A DNA stretch of 64,000 bases. Source: Promicromonosporaceae bacterium (GTDB lineage: Bacteria > Actinomycetota > Actinomycetes > Actinomycetales > Cellulomonadaceae). The stretch lies in assembly GCA_009783295.1 (NCBI GenBank), contig WRHK01000011.1:16621-80620 (forward strand). The letters are read 5' to 3'. This document shows positions 28,106 through 37,421 of the stretch, one piece after another (positions within the stretch are counted from its first letter, which is position 1; every line of letters starts with the position of its first letter). A program made the translations under genes and the position numbers. Under the pieces are notes generated by a model. The model made no database searches and was not told the origin of the DNA. It was given only the letters and a program-made list of their open reading frames with translations.

Positions 28106-29221
28106 TCAGGACTCCGCGAGCTGCGACGAGCGGCGCCAGCGGATGCCCGCCTCGATGAAGTCGTCGATCGCGCCGTCGAACACGGCCGCCGTGTTGCCCG
28201 ACTCGTGCTCGGTGCGCAGGTCCTTGACCATCTGGTACGGCTGCAGCACGTACGAGCGCATCTGGTCGCCCCAGCTCGCCTTGATGTCGCCAGCGAGCTC
28301 CTTCTTCTTCGCGGCCTCCTCCTGCTGGCGCACCAGCAGCAGGCGCGACTGGAGCACGCGCAGGGCGGCGGCGCGGTTCTGGATCTGCGACTTCTCGTTC
28401 TGCATCGACACGACGATGCCCGTCGGGATGTGCGTCATGCGCACCGCGGAGTCCGTCGTGTTGACGGACTGGCCGCCCGGGCCGCTGGAGCGGAAGACGT
28501 CGACCTTGATCTCCGACTCGGGGATCTCGACACTGTCGGTCTGCTCGATGAGGGGCACCACCTCGACGGCGGCGAACGACGTCTGACGGCGGCCCTGGTT
28601 GTCGAAGGGCGAGATGCGGACCAGGCGGTGCGTGCCCGCCTCGACCGACATGTTGCCGAACGCGTACGGGGCGTTGACCTCGAACGTCGCCGACTTCAGG
28701 CCCGCCTCCTCCGCGTAGGAGGTGTCCATGACCTTGGTCGGGTAGCCGTGGCGCTCGGCCCAGCGCAGGTACATACGCAGCAGCATCTCGGCGAAGTCCG
28801 CGGCGTCGACGCCGCCGGCCCCGGCGCGGATGGTGATGACGGCCTCGCGGGCGTCGTACTCGCCGCTGAGCAGCGTGCGCACCTCGAGCGCGTCGAGGTC
28901 CTTGCGGATGCCCCCGATCTCGCCCTCCGCCTCGGCGAGCGAGTCGGCGTCCTCCATCTCGTTGCCCAGCTCCACGAGCGTCTCGACGTCGTCGATGCGG
29001 CGCGAGAGGTCCTTGACGCGGTTGAGCTCGGCCTGCGTGGCCGACAGCGCCGAGGTGACCTTCTGGGCCGCGTCGGGGTCGTCCCACAGGTCGGGGGCGC
29101 TGGCCTGCTCGGAGAGCACGGCGATCTTCTGCTGCAGCGCCTCCGGGTCGCTCACGGCCTCGATGGACTCGAGGGTGGAGCGCAACGCGCGGATCTCTGC
29201 AGGGAAGTCGATGGATGCCAC
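28106..29221 (-). CDS. prfB: Peptide chain release factor 2
   Basis: GGQ motif ([25 protein letters not shown]) and RF2 N-terminal domain. Confidence 0.93.
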   Translation of the reverse strand: MASIDFPAEIRALRSTLESIEAVSDPEALQQKIAVLSEQASAPDLWDDPDAAQKVTSALSATQAELNRVKDLSRRIDDVETLVELGNEMEDADSLAEAEGEIGGIRKDLDALEVRTLLSGEYDAREAVITIRAGAGGVDAADFAEMLLRMYLRWAERHGYPTKVMDTSYAEEAGLKSATFEVNAPYAFGNMSVEAGTHRLVRISPFDNQGRRQTSFAAVEVVPLIEQTDSVEIPESEIKVDVFRSSGPGGQSVNTTDSAVRMTHIPTGIVVSMQNEKSQIQNRAAALRVLQSRLLLVRQQEEAAKKKELAGDIKASWGDQMRSYVLQPYQMVKDLRTEHESGNTAAVFDGAIDDFIEAGIRWRRSSQLAES

Positions 29222-29415
29222 GAGGGTCAAGGCTACCCGCGCGCCGCGGCCCGGGCGGCCCCGCGGCGGTGGCCGACGGGCCCGGTGGTTTGTCCACAGG
29301 CAGTTTTCACGGTTCTCTCTGCTTGCTCTACTCTGACGCCCGACTTGGCCGCTCTGCGGCTGTCCCAGAGGCCGACGACGGCCCCGGGACCGTGTGTTTC
29401 CAGGGGGGAGACCGC

Positions 29416-30126
29416 ATGACTGTCGTCATCGACGATGCCGCAGCCATCCTCGAGAACGAGGTGCGCGAGCTGGTGCGCCGCCGCGGGATCGACCCGTCGC
29501 GCGAGCGCGCGGCGCTCGACCGCCTGGTGGGCGAGGCCGTCGCCGACTACACCGAGCGCACCGCCCGCGGCCTGGTGCCGCCCCTGGCCGACACCGCCGA
29601 GGTGGCGCGCGGCGTCGTCGACGCGCTCGCCGGTCTGGGCCCCCTCCAGCAGTACCTGGACGACCCCACGGTCGAGGAGATCTGGCTCAACGGTCCCGCC
29701 CAGGTCTTCGTCGCGCGGGGCGGCGTGCCCGAGCTCACCACCACCCTCCTCACCGGCCAGCAGGTGCGCGACCTGGTCGAACGCATGCTCAAGTCGACCG
29801 GGCGGCGCCTGGACCTGAGCTCGCCCTTCGTCGACGCGTCGCTGCCGGACGGGTCGCGCCTGCACGTCGTGATCCCCGACGTGACCCGGTCCGAGTACGC
29901 CGTCAACATCCGCAAGCACGTGGTGCGCGCGAGCCGTCTGGACCACCTGGTGCGGCTCGGGTCGCTGACGCCGCACGCGGCCGCATTCCTCGACGCCGCC
30001 GTGCGGGCCGGGCTGAACATCCTCGTGGCCGGGGCGACGCAGTCGGGCAAGACGACCATGCTCAACGCCCTCGCCGGCTCCATCCCCGCGTCGCAGCGCG
30101 TCATCACGTGCGAGGAGGTGTTCGAG
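29416..30126 (+). pseudogene. CpaF/TadA pilus ATPase, N-terminal part, interrupted by element 1
   Basis: [12 protein letters not shown]...GATQSGKTTMLNALAG...VITCEEVFEL then diverges; ORF runs on to 30372 in foreign sequence. Remainder at 37842-38384. Confidence 0.9.
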
Positions 30127-30152
30127 CTGACAGTAGCGGATAGAATACCTAC
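30127..30152 (+). other. attL of element 1 (core CT at 30127-30128; inner dyad arm GCGGATAGAATACCTAC at 30136-30152)
   Basis: Paired with GTAGGCGAGTCATCCGC (37815-37831) and CT 37839-37840; symmetric 17+7+2+7+17 arrangement. Confidence 0.8.
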
Positions 30153-31520
30153 ATGCGAGCGATCCTCTACACCCGCGTGTCCCTCGACCGAACCGGCGAG
30201 GGCGCCGCTGTCGCACGTCAGCTCGAAGATGCACGCGACCTCGCGAACCGGCGCGGCTGGACCATCGTCGCCGAGCACTCCGACAACGACACGAGCGCAT
30301 CGGGCACGAAGAAGCGCCCCGGCTTCGATGCGGTGCTCGCTGACGTCGCCTCGGGCCGCGCAGACGTCGTAATCGCCTGGGCGCTGGACCGCCTGACCCG
30401 CAACCGCCGCGACACGGTTCGGCTGATCGAGGCCTGCCAGGATGCCGGCGTATCCATCGCACTGGTGCGTGGCTCTGACATCGACATGACCTCGCCGTCC
30501 GGGCGCCTGGTGGCCGACGTGCTCGCGAGCGTCGCCCGCGCCGAGATCGAGACGAAGGGCGACCGCCAGAAGCGCGCCAACGACCAGCGCGCGGCACAGG
30601 GCAGGCCGATCGCTGGCGGCGCGCGTCCGTTCGGGTACGAGTCCGGCGGCATGAAGACCCGCGAGTCCGAGGCGGTGCTCGTGCGCGAGGCCTATGCGAG
30701 CATCCTGGCTGGCGGCGCCCTGCGGTCGATCGCCCGCACGTGGAACGACGCAGGCGCCCGCACGAGCCGGGGGAACACGTGGGACGGCCCGACTGTCCGC
30801 CTTCGCCTGCTGTCCCCGCGCTACGCCGCCCTGCGCATGCACCGCGGCGAGATTGTCGGCGCCGCCGCGTGGGAGCCGATCGTGAGCGAGGCGACGTGGC
30901 GCGCTGCCATGCACGTGCTGTCGGACCCGCAGCGCTCGACGGTCAAGGAGCGCAGCATCAAGTACATGCTGACGGGCATCCTGACGTGCGGACGCTGCGG
31001 CGAGTACATGGCGACGGCGCACACTGCCCGCGGATCGCGGCTCTACAAGTGCAAGAACAGCGACACGGCACGCAACGCCGAGCAGCTCGACGACCTCGTG
31101 ACGGCAGTCGTGCTCGAGCGCCTGCGACGTCCCGATGCTGCCGACCTTGCTGCACCGTCGCAGGGCGTCGACGTCGGCTCTCTGCGCACCGATGCCCAGG
31201 CGCTGCGCACGCAGCTCGACGAGGCTGCGGCCCTGTTCGCCGCGGGCAGCATCCGGGCATCGCAGCTGGCGACGATCACGACCCGCATCGAGGACCGTCT
31301 GCGCGTGATCGAGAGCGAGCTCGAGGCCGCAGGGCGTGCCGATGCCGTGACGTCCGTCCTGGGCGAGCGCGACGTGCAGGCGACGTGGGACGACCTCGAC
31401 GTCATGCGCCGGCGTGCGGTCATCAAGGCGCTGTTCTCGCGCGTCACCGTACTTCCCGTCGCGAAGGGCACGCGGACGCTGCAGCCCGAGCACGTCACGA
31501 TCGAGTGGAGGACAGCGTGA
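30153..31520 (+). CDS. Large serine recombinase/integrase (element 1)
   Basis: MRAILYTRVSLDRTGEGAAVARQLEDAR resolvase domain, recombinase domain, Zn-ribbon CGRCGEYM. Confidence 0.93.
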   Translation: MRAILYTRVSLDRTGEGAAVARQLEDARDLANRRGWTIVAEHSDNDTSASGTKKRPGFDAVLADVASGRADVVIAWALDRLTRNRRDTVRLIEACQDAGVSIALVRGSDIDMTSPSGRLVADVLASVARAEIETKGDRQKRANDQRAAQGRPIAGGARPFGYESGGMKTRESEAVLVREAYASILAGGALRSIARTWNDAGARTSRGNTWDGPTVRLRLLSPRYAALRMHRGEIVGAAAWEPIVSEATWRAAMHVLSDPQRSTVKERSIKYMLTGILTCGRCGEYMATAHTARGSRLYKCKNSDTARNAEQLDDLVTAVVLERLRRPDAADLAAPSQGVDVGSLRTDAQALRTQLDEAAALFAAGSIRASQLATITTRIEDRLRVIESELEAAGRADAVTSVLGERDVQATWDDLDVMRRRAVIKALFSRVTVLPVAKGTRTLQPEHVTIEWRTA

Positions 31521-31840
31521 CTGCTCAGGTACGGATTCGCTGCGGCGAGTGCCGGCGCATCCTCGCGACCATCGACCCCGGCCCTGTGGTCCACATGCGG
31601 CACCCGGAGACGTTCGAGCTCCACCAGATCAACGGATGGTTCGCCGATTGGCTCGACGTCGAGGCATGCCGCTGCGACATTCCCGCCACGGACGCCGGAC
31701 TTTGGCGCCTGCTCGACAGTAAGCGTCCCGGAGGCACACTCCGAGCGAATCACGAGGTTCCGTGGTCGCGGATCAATGCCGCTCTCAACGACTCCCGGCG
31801 CGCCGGGAAGCCGCGGGACATCACTTTGGCGCGCAACTGA
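31517..31840 (+). CDS. Hypothetical protein (CxxC N-terminus)
   Basis: GTG overlapping integrase stop (GTGA); VTAQVRIRCGECRRILATIDPGP. Confidence 0.55.
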   Translation: MTAQVRIRCGECRRILATIDPGPVVHMRHPETFELHQINGWFADWLDVEACRCDIPATDAGLWRLLDSKRPGGTLRANHEVPWSRINAALNDSRRAGKPRDITLARN

Positions 31841-31924
31841 GATAACCTAATCCCGAAGTACTGGTAGCCCCTCGGTCGTTCCGTAGAGTTAGCGCCTGGG
31901 CACGCGCAGACCTTGGAGTCTGCC

Positions 31925-32128
31925 GTGCCCTCTTCTGTGTTTGAGGCCCGTTCACGCCTGGGAGTCGCATCCCGGCGTCGGGATCACGAGGCAGTCCGCG
32001 AAGCCCGTCGAGACCTCGCAGCTGCGAAGCTCGAAACCTACGTCGCGTCCGTCGTCGACGCCGCTCCCCCGCTTACGCCTGAGCAGCGCGACCGCATTGC
32101 TGCCCTTCTGGCCGGCGGTGCAAAGTGA
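31925..32128 (+). CDS. Small conserved element protein, related to 45681-45896
   Basis: AREARRDLAAAKLETYVASVVDAAPPLTPEQRDRIAALLAGG. Confidence 0.6.
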   Translation: MPSSVFEARSRLGVASRRRDHEAVREARRDLAAAKLETYVASVVDAAPPLTPEQRDRIAALLAGGAK

Positions 32129-32352
32129 AGCGCCCCGGCGTGCAGACCGGGGCGCTGGAGACGTTTGGCGGCGTCTCCACGATGGTACGGCCGACCACTG
32201 ACGCCGGAGAGCTCGAGGGCGCCGAGATGCTCTGGCGCGCGCTCAAGGCTGCGCCGAAGCTCGACACGTCGCCGCGGCGCCCGTTCGCCGACATCGACCA
32301 GCACCGCAAGCACATGCGAGACCTGGACCGGTTCCTGGCGGCGATCGCATGA
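32125..32352 (+). CDS. Hypothetical phage protein
   Basis: ATGA overlaps with both neighbours. Confidence 0.6.
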   Translation: MKRPGVQTGALETFGGVSTMVRPTTDAGELEGAEMLWRALKAAPKLDTSPRRPFADIDQHRKHMRDLDRFLAAIA

Positions 32353-32909
32353 CGCGGCCGGACTGGGTGATGGTGCCCACCTGGTGGCTCGAGGCGCGCG
32401 GCGGCATGCCCGACGACGGCGACTACCTGCTGCCCGCCTGGCAGCGCGCGGCGTTCCTGTCAATGGCCCGCATGCGCCGTGACGGTCACGCGCACTTCGC
32501 CGGCGGCGAGATCGCGCAGCTGCTGGGTGCCGACGCCCGCAACGCCCGGCGTGCCGTGCAGGAGGCAGTCCAGCGCCGCTGGCTCGACCCGTCGTCGCTG
32601 TCGTCACGCATGCGCTGCATGGTCGTGCCGCTCGGCTTCTCCCACGGACTCGGACGCTTCCCCGCTCCGTGCAGCCTCCACAGCGGCGAGAAGTCGCGGA
32701 ACAGGGGGTCAGATTCTGACCCCCACGCTGGCGGAAATCCGCGGAACAGGGGGTCAAATCTTGACCCCCTAGGGGGTCAGAATCTGACCCCCACAGTGGC
32801 GGAATCTGGCGGCTCTCAGGGCGTGCTCTCTCTGATTCTTCCCAGCCCTCACCCCCTGAACCGCACCAGTGGTTTCGGACCCATCGCCGATCGGCGGTGC
32901 GTCGCATGA
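32349..32909 (+). CDS. Putative DNA-binding/replication-initiator-like protein containing three palindromes in its coding sequence
   Basis: N-terminal helical region (GEIAQLLGADARNARRAVQEAVQRRWL) and repeat-encoded C-terminus NRGSDSDPHAGGNPRNRGSNLDPLGGQNLTP. Confidence 0.5.
   Translation: MTRPDWVMVPTWWLEARGGMPDDGDYLLPAWQRAAFLSMARMRRDGHAHFAGGEIAQLLGADARNARRAVQEAVQRRWLDPSSLSSRMRCMVVPLGFSHGLGRFPAPCSLHSGEKSRNRGSDSDPHAGGNPRNRGSNLDPLGGQNLTPTVAESGGSQGVLSLILPSPHPLNRTSGFGPIADRRCVA
32704..32792. repeat. Three 21-bp palindromes, GGGGGTCARATYYTGACCCCC type
   Basis: 32704-32724 GGGGGTCAGATTCTGACCCCC; 32749-32769 GGGGGTCAAATCTTGACCCCC; 32772-32792 GGGGGTCAGAATCTGACCCCC. Confidence 0.95.
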
Positions 32910-33190
32910 CCGCCGCAACCACCACCCGCCGTCGTCGTCGGCGGCCCGACCTGTTCGCTGCCGCGGCCGCCGGCGAGCGGGACCTGTTCTCGGCATCGAT
33001 CGATGACGTCGAGCGCGAGGCCGGGAAGGTCTACCGCCAGATCGTGGCAGCAGGCGGCACCTGCCAGTGCGGCGCTCACGTCGCCTCGTGGCCCTGGGCA
33101 GACCGCATCGCCGGAGTGCCCGCTCCCGTGCCGCGCTTCGTGCCGCACGCCAAGGACTGCCCCGCCTGGATCGAACCGGAGGACTCATGA
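32906..33190 (+). CDS. Hypothetical protein (element 1)
   Basis: MTAATTTRRRRRRPDLFAAAAAGERDLFSASIDDVEREAGKVYRQIV...; overlapping start/stop. Confidence 0.55.
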   Translation: MTAATTTRRRRRRPDLFAAAAAGERDLFSASIDDVEREAGKVYRQIVAAGGTCQCGAHVASWPWADRIAGVPAPVPRFVPHAKDCPAWIEPEDS

Positions 33191-33417
33191 GCAACAGGAC
33201 CGACTCCATCAGCGACGCCGTGCTGCTCGTGCGGCTCGTGGCGCGTGAGCAGTGGGCGGACGCGACCGCGCTGATCGAGAACTTCTCGCCTGCCGACTGC
33301 GCGTCCGTCGCCGGGACGCTCGCGGGTGCCTTCGCTCACTTCGTGCCCGATGTCGACGCGGTGCTCGACCAGATGCTGCTTGCGGTGGAGCACGAGACGA
33401 AGGGTGACGACCGATGA
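33187..33417 (+). CDS. Hypothetical protein (element 1)
   Basis: MSNRTDSISDAVLLVRLVAREQWADATALIENF... Confidence 0.55.
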   Translation: MSNRTDSISDAVLLVRLVAREQWADATALIENFSPADCASVAGTLAGAFAHFVPDVDAVLDQMLLAVEHETKGDDR

Positions 33418-33572
33418 CCGAGCGTGACCGCGGCAAGACGAAGCGCGCGCAGCAGACCGAGTGGCTCGAGACGAGGGACGACGGACTCGTGCACCCCGGC
33501 GTGCGATCGCGTCGACGAGTGCGCGATCAGCCGAGCGAGGACGAGCTGCATGACGTCGACGATCCGCGGTGA
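33414..33572 (+). CDS. Small hypothetical protein (52 aa)
   Basis: MTERDRGKTKRAQQTEWLETRDDGLVHPGVRSRRRVRDQPSEDELHDVDDPR*, ATGA overlap. Confidence 0.4.
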   Translation: MTERDRGKTKRAQQTEWLETRDDGLVHPGVRSRRRVRDQPSEDELHDVDDPR

Positions 33573-33642
33573 CCGACTGCGGGAGAGAGAAGTTGTTGAG
33601 GGCGGGGTCTTGGCCCCATCGCTGGCGCCCCGTCCGGCACCT

Positions 33643-33704
33643 ACCCCCCGGGGGGTGGGTCCGCAACGGGTCACGACATCGTGTCCCAGACCCCGCCCTA
33701 AGGA
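33643..33704 (+). repeat. Repeated motif copy 1 (upstream of 33753 gene)
   Basis: ACCCCCCGGGGGGTGGGTCCGCAACGGGTCACGACATCGTGTCCCAGACCCCGCCCTAAGGA, then CTTTTTT. Confidence 0.85.
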
Positions 33705-33752
33705 CTTTTTTGGAAGCCCTCACCTGCACGAACACCCGAAGGAGAACCGACC

Positions 33753-34034
33753 ATGACCGAGAACCAGAACACGCGCAGCCCGTTCGATGCCGTCCAGCGA
33801 GGCAAGTTCGATCGCGCGCTGTCGTCGAGCGTGGACCTGCTGTTCGCATCGCCCGACGCCGCCTCGCTGCTCGACGAGTTCCTCGCCGGCGACCGCGTGA
33901 TGGTGATCGCCCGCGACGCGCTGGCGTGCGTGACGCCGCAGGAGGCCGTCGAGCTGTTCACCGGCAAGACCGCGGCGACGACCCCGACGCCGCAGACCGA
34001 CGCGGACGCGTTCCGCCCTGGCTTCTACGTGTGA
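33753..34034 (+). CDS. Hypothetical phage protein (element 1)
   Basis: MTENQNTRSPFDAVQRGKFDRALSSSVDLLFASPDAASLLDEFL; GGAG upstream. Confidence 0.6.
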   Translation: MTENQNTRSPFDAVQRGKFDRALSSSVDLLFASPDAASLLDEFLAGDRVMVIARDALACVTPQEAVELFTGKTAATTPTPQTDADAFRPGFYV

Positions 34035-34210
34035 CGGTGGCGCCCGGTAGACTGGCGATCGTTCCTGGTCCGGCAACTGCCGCAGGGACGCAAGGCCCCC
34101 GGCAGGGCCAGGCAATCGCCGCCGCCGGGCGTACACCGCGCGACCGCGCACCAAGGGGTGCCAGCGGACGCAGCCCTCTTCCAGTACGCCCGCCCTTGGA
34201 GGCGATCCCC

Positions 34211-35725
34211 ATGAGTTTCACGTTCACCCGCGGCGGTCGGACCGTCAACATCAACCTGACGGCTGACCAGATTCGCGAGCGCATCGCGCAGATCGAGCGC
34301 AGCAAGAACCCGAGCATCAACGACCGCCAGGCCCTCGAGGACTTCGAGTTCGCGCTGTCCCTCGCTGGCGTGCCGGACCACATCCCCACGCTCGACGAGC
34401 GACGAGCGCGCGTCGCCGAGCTCGAGCGCTTCGAGCGGCGCTCGAACGCCCAGAACGACGAGCTGGCCGAGCACCGCGCCGCCGTCGCCGCCGATGACCA
34501 GAAGCGAGCCGCCCTGCTGCGTGCCGCCGGAAACCTCAACGCCCAGGAGGCCGCTGTGCCTGAGACCACCGCTCCGACGTCGTCTACGCGGAACATGAAC
34601 CCCATCGCCGCCAGCGCCTCGCGCTCCGTGCAGCTCGCCCGCGGCACGCTCGACACCCTGCACCGCTCGAACCACCTCGGCTCCGAGACCGCCGAGCGCA
34701 TCGAGCGGATGCTCGCCGGCACGCTCGACGACCCGACCGGCTCGGACGCCGCCCTGTGGGTGCGCACCGCGGGCAGCCCGGACTACCTGTCCGCGTTCGC
34801 CAAGCGCCTGCGCGACCCCGTGTCGGGGCACACCGAGTTCACCGCCGCCGAGGCCGAGGCGCACCGCACGGCGCAGTACTTCGGGCGTTCGGCGCTCGGT
34901 CTGTCGGGCGGCGCGTCGATGATCCCGCTCACCCTGGACCCGACGATCAACCTGACCAGCGCGGGCAGCAACGGCGGCATCCGCGGCCTGGCGCGGGTCG
35001 AGCAGATCACCACGAACTCGTGGAACGGCGTGACGTCCGGCGGCACGACGGCGGAGTGGAAGGTCGAGCACGCCGAGGCGTCGGACAAGACGCCGTCGGT
35101 CGGTCAGAAGACGATCCCGGTCTACACGCTCACGTGCAACGCCACGGTGTCGTGGGAGCTGCAGCAGGACGCGATGAACTTCAGCACCGAGCTGTCGCGC
35201 GTGCTCTTCGACGCGGCCGCCGTCTCGGTCGACGCCGCGCTCGCCACGGGCACCGGGTCAGGCCAGCCGACGGGCATCATCACCGCGGCCACGACGTCGC
35301 CCGTCTCGACCGGTGGCGCGTTCTCCTCGGCCAACGTGGTCGCGCTCCAGAACGCGATGCCGGCCCGGTTCAGCCAGAACGCCTCGTTCGTCGCCCCGCT
35401 GCCCGTCATCAACGCCGTTGGGTCGTTCGAGACCGCGAACGGTGCTCTGCGCTTCCCCGAGGTCTCCGACGGGCGCCTGCTGCACCGAGGTCTGACCGAG
35501 GACTCGAACCTGTCCGCCGACATGACGACGACCGGCTCGAAGTTCATGGTCTACGGCGACTTCCGCCAGTACCTCGTGGCCACGCGCGTCGGTGCGTCGA
35601 TCGTGGTCCTGCCGAGCTTCGGCGCGAACGGGCGCCCGACGGCGGACAACAACTTCTTCGTGGCCCTGCGGGTCGGCGCCGACGCGCTGATCCCGGGCGC
35701 CTTCCGGGTGCTGACCAAGAGCTAG
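34211..35725 (+). CDS. Phage major capsid protein (HK97 family)
   Basis: ~504 aa; coiled N-terminal domain then GGASMIPLTLDPTINL...NGGIRGLARVEQITTNSWNGVTSGG...AEASDKTPSVGQKTIPVYTLTCNATVSWELQQDA; start ATG 34211. Confidence 0.85.
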   Translation: MSFTFTRGGRTVNINLTADQIRERIAQIERSKNPSINDRQALEDFEFALSLAGVPDHIPTLDERRARVAELERFERRSNAQNDELAEHRAAVAADDQKRAALLRAAGNLNAQEAAVPETTAPTSSTRNMNPIAASASRSVQLARGTLDTLHRSNHLGSETAERIERMLAGTLDDPTGSDAALWVRTAGSPDYLSAFAKRLRDPVSGHTEFTAAEAEAHRTAQYFGRSALGLSGGASMIPLTLDPTINLTSAGSNGGIRGLARVEQITTNSWNGVTSGGTTAEWKVEHAEASDKTPSVGQKTIPVYTLTCNATVSWELQQDAMNFSTELSRVLFDAAAVSVDAALATGTGSGQPTGIITAATTSPVSTGGAFSSANVVALQNAMPARFSQNASFVAPLPVINAVGSFETANGALRFPEVSDGRLLHRGLTEDSNLSADMTTTGSKFMVYGDFRQYLVATRVGASIVVLPSFGANGRPTADNNFFVALRVGADALIPGAFRVLTKS

Positions 35726-35910
35726 CGCGTCAACGTCACCCGCCGGGCCGGTTCCTCACCTTCGGGTGCGGCCTGGCGGGAGCGATGGACCGGGTTCCCG
35801 TTCTCCTCGCCCGTCCAGCGCGCTCGGCCCGGGGCACCGCAACGGGGGTTGCGGTCGCGGGCCTGCCGCCCGGGGGTGCGCCGTTGTGGGCTCACCCCCG
35901 GGCCTGCAAG

Positions 35911-35971
35911 ACCCCGGGGGGTGGGTCAGCAACGGGGCACGGACCGAGGCCCCAGACCCCCGCCCTAAGGA
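35911..35971 (+). repeat. Repeated motif copy 2 (upstream of 36033 gene)
   Basis: ACCCCGGGGGGTGGGTCAGCAACGGGGCACGGACCGAGGCCCCAGACCCCCGCCCTAAGGA. Confidence 0.85.
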
Positions 35972-36032
35972 AAAACACACACGCCGAATGTGGGGGGATC
36001 GACCCTCGCTGACCTGCGGAAAGAGGACAACC

Positions 36033-37085
36033 ATGGCCACAACGCTCGAGTTCAACGTCATCGGCGTCGACAAGGCATCGTCCACGTTCTCAGCGGTCGG
36101 CGACTCGGCGAAGGCGTCGTCTCAGAAGATCGTCGAGGCGTCAAAGGAGGCCGGTGGCGGCCTCGACTCGATCGCCGAGGGGTCCGACAACGTGGCGTCC
36201 AAGGGCGCGCAGGCTGCGGGCGCTCTGTCGGGTCTCGGGTCTGTCGTCGGTGGTCCGATCGGTGGGGCGATGGTCGGCGTCGGGTCGGCGATGCAGATCG
36301 CGGCGGATGCCGGTGACCTGCTCAACGCCGCCGTAGAGGGCGGACGGCTCGCGCTAGAGGCATTCAAGAACAGCACCATCGTGACGACCGTCGTCGAGAA
36401 GGCCGCCACGGCGGGAAAGATCGCGTCCGCTGCCGCTGCCGGTGCCGTCGCCGCTGCCTCGGGGGTCGCGACGGCGGCGCAGTGGGCGTGGAACGCGGCA
36501 ATGACAGCGAATCCCATTGGTCTGATCGTGGCGGGCATCGCCCTGCTGATTGCGGGCATCGTCCTACTCGTGAAGCACTGGTCCAGCGTCAAGAGCGCCG
36601 CCGTCGACGCCTGGGACGGCATCAAGGGCGCATGGAACGGCGCCGTGAGCTTCTTCGAGGGCATCGGCAACAGCATCAAGGGCGCGTTCAAGGGTGCGTT
36701 CAACGCCGTTGCTGGCTGGTGGAACCACGGCCCGGGGTCGCTGTCCTGGACGGTGCCCTCGTGGCTGCCTGGCATCGGCGGGCACACGCTGAGCGTCCCG
36801 AACATCCCCATGCTCGCGACAGGCGGCACGATCGCTCAGCCTGGCTGGGCCGTCGTCGGAGAGCGTGGCCCAGAGTGGGCCTGGATGCCTCAGGGTGCCG
36901 GTGTGCTGCCCCACGGGGTGCAGCCGCCTGCCGCTGGATCATCCGACAGTGGTGCGGTCGTGGCCGAGCTCCAGGCGCTGCGTGAGGCGATCGTGCAGCA
37001 CGGTGTCCAGGTTGCCTCTGGTGTGCTGGCCGTGAGCGACCGGGCGGCGGCGGGAATGAGACGCACGCAGGGTCGCTGGGCGTAG
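36033..37085 (+). CDS. Short tape-measure-like phage tail protein
   Basis: 350 aa; hydrophobic helix AANPIGLIVAGIALLIAGIVLLVKHW, C-term MLATGGTIAQPGWAVVGERGPEWAWMPQGAGVLPHG typical of tape-measure proteins. Confidence 0.65.
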   Translation: MATTLEFNVIGVDKASSTFSAVGDSAKASSQKIVEASKEAGGGLDSIAEGSDNVASKGAQAAGALSGLGSVVGGPIGGAMVGVGSAMQIAADAGDLLNAAVEGGRLALEAFKNSTIVTTVVEKAATAGKIASAAAAGAVAAASGVATAAQWAWNAAMTANPIGLIVAGIALLIAGIVLLVKHWSSVKSAAVDAWDGIKGAWNGAVSFFEGIGNSIKGAFKGAFNAVAGWWNHGPGSLSWTVPSWLPGIGGHTLSVPNIPMLATGGTIAQPGWAVVGERGPEWAWMPQGAGVLPHGVQPPAAGSSDSGAVVAELQALREAIVQHGVQVASGVLAVSDRAAAGMRRTQGRWA

Positions 37086-37421
37086 GCACACGCAGAGGGC
37101 CGCCGTGGTTGTCCGATCGGACGCCTACGGCGGCCCTTGCTCTGTCCCCCACCCCGAACAACCCACGAACCATCGCCCGATATCGCGTCTCGGATCACGA
37201 CCAGTGGCGCACCCCCGGATCGGGAGCGCGCTGAGCGTGAACACCCGGCGTCGTCGTGCACTACGTCGTCGAGCGGCCCCCGACCGTCAACGGGGGACGA
37301 AGCATGTACGGCGGTCGCTGATTGCGGCTCAGGACCGTGAAGGAGGAAGCCGAGAACAGGCCCAGGAGGCTCGCTCAGAGCGCCGGACGGACGATCGCCC
37401 GCCCGGCACCCTCAACGAGCC

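Noticed and set aside
28106-29221. Programmed +1 frameshift in prfB
   Set aside because: Gene reads through in a single frame from the start; no internal UGA at the usual early position.
32704-32792. CRISPR array
   Set aside because: Only three palindromic units with unequal 2-24 nt spacing, inside an ORF, no cas genes.
34035-34210. Small ORF or ncRNA between 33753 gene and capsid
   Set aside because: Possible -10 (TAGACT) near 34050 and some pairing, but too weak to call beyond a likely capsid leader.
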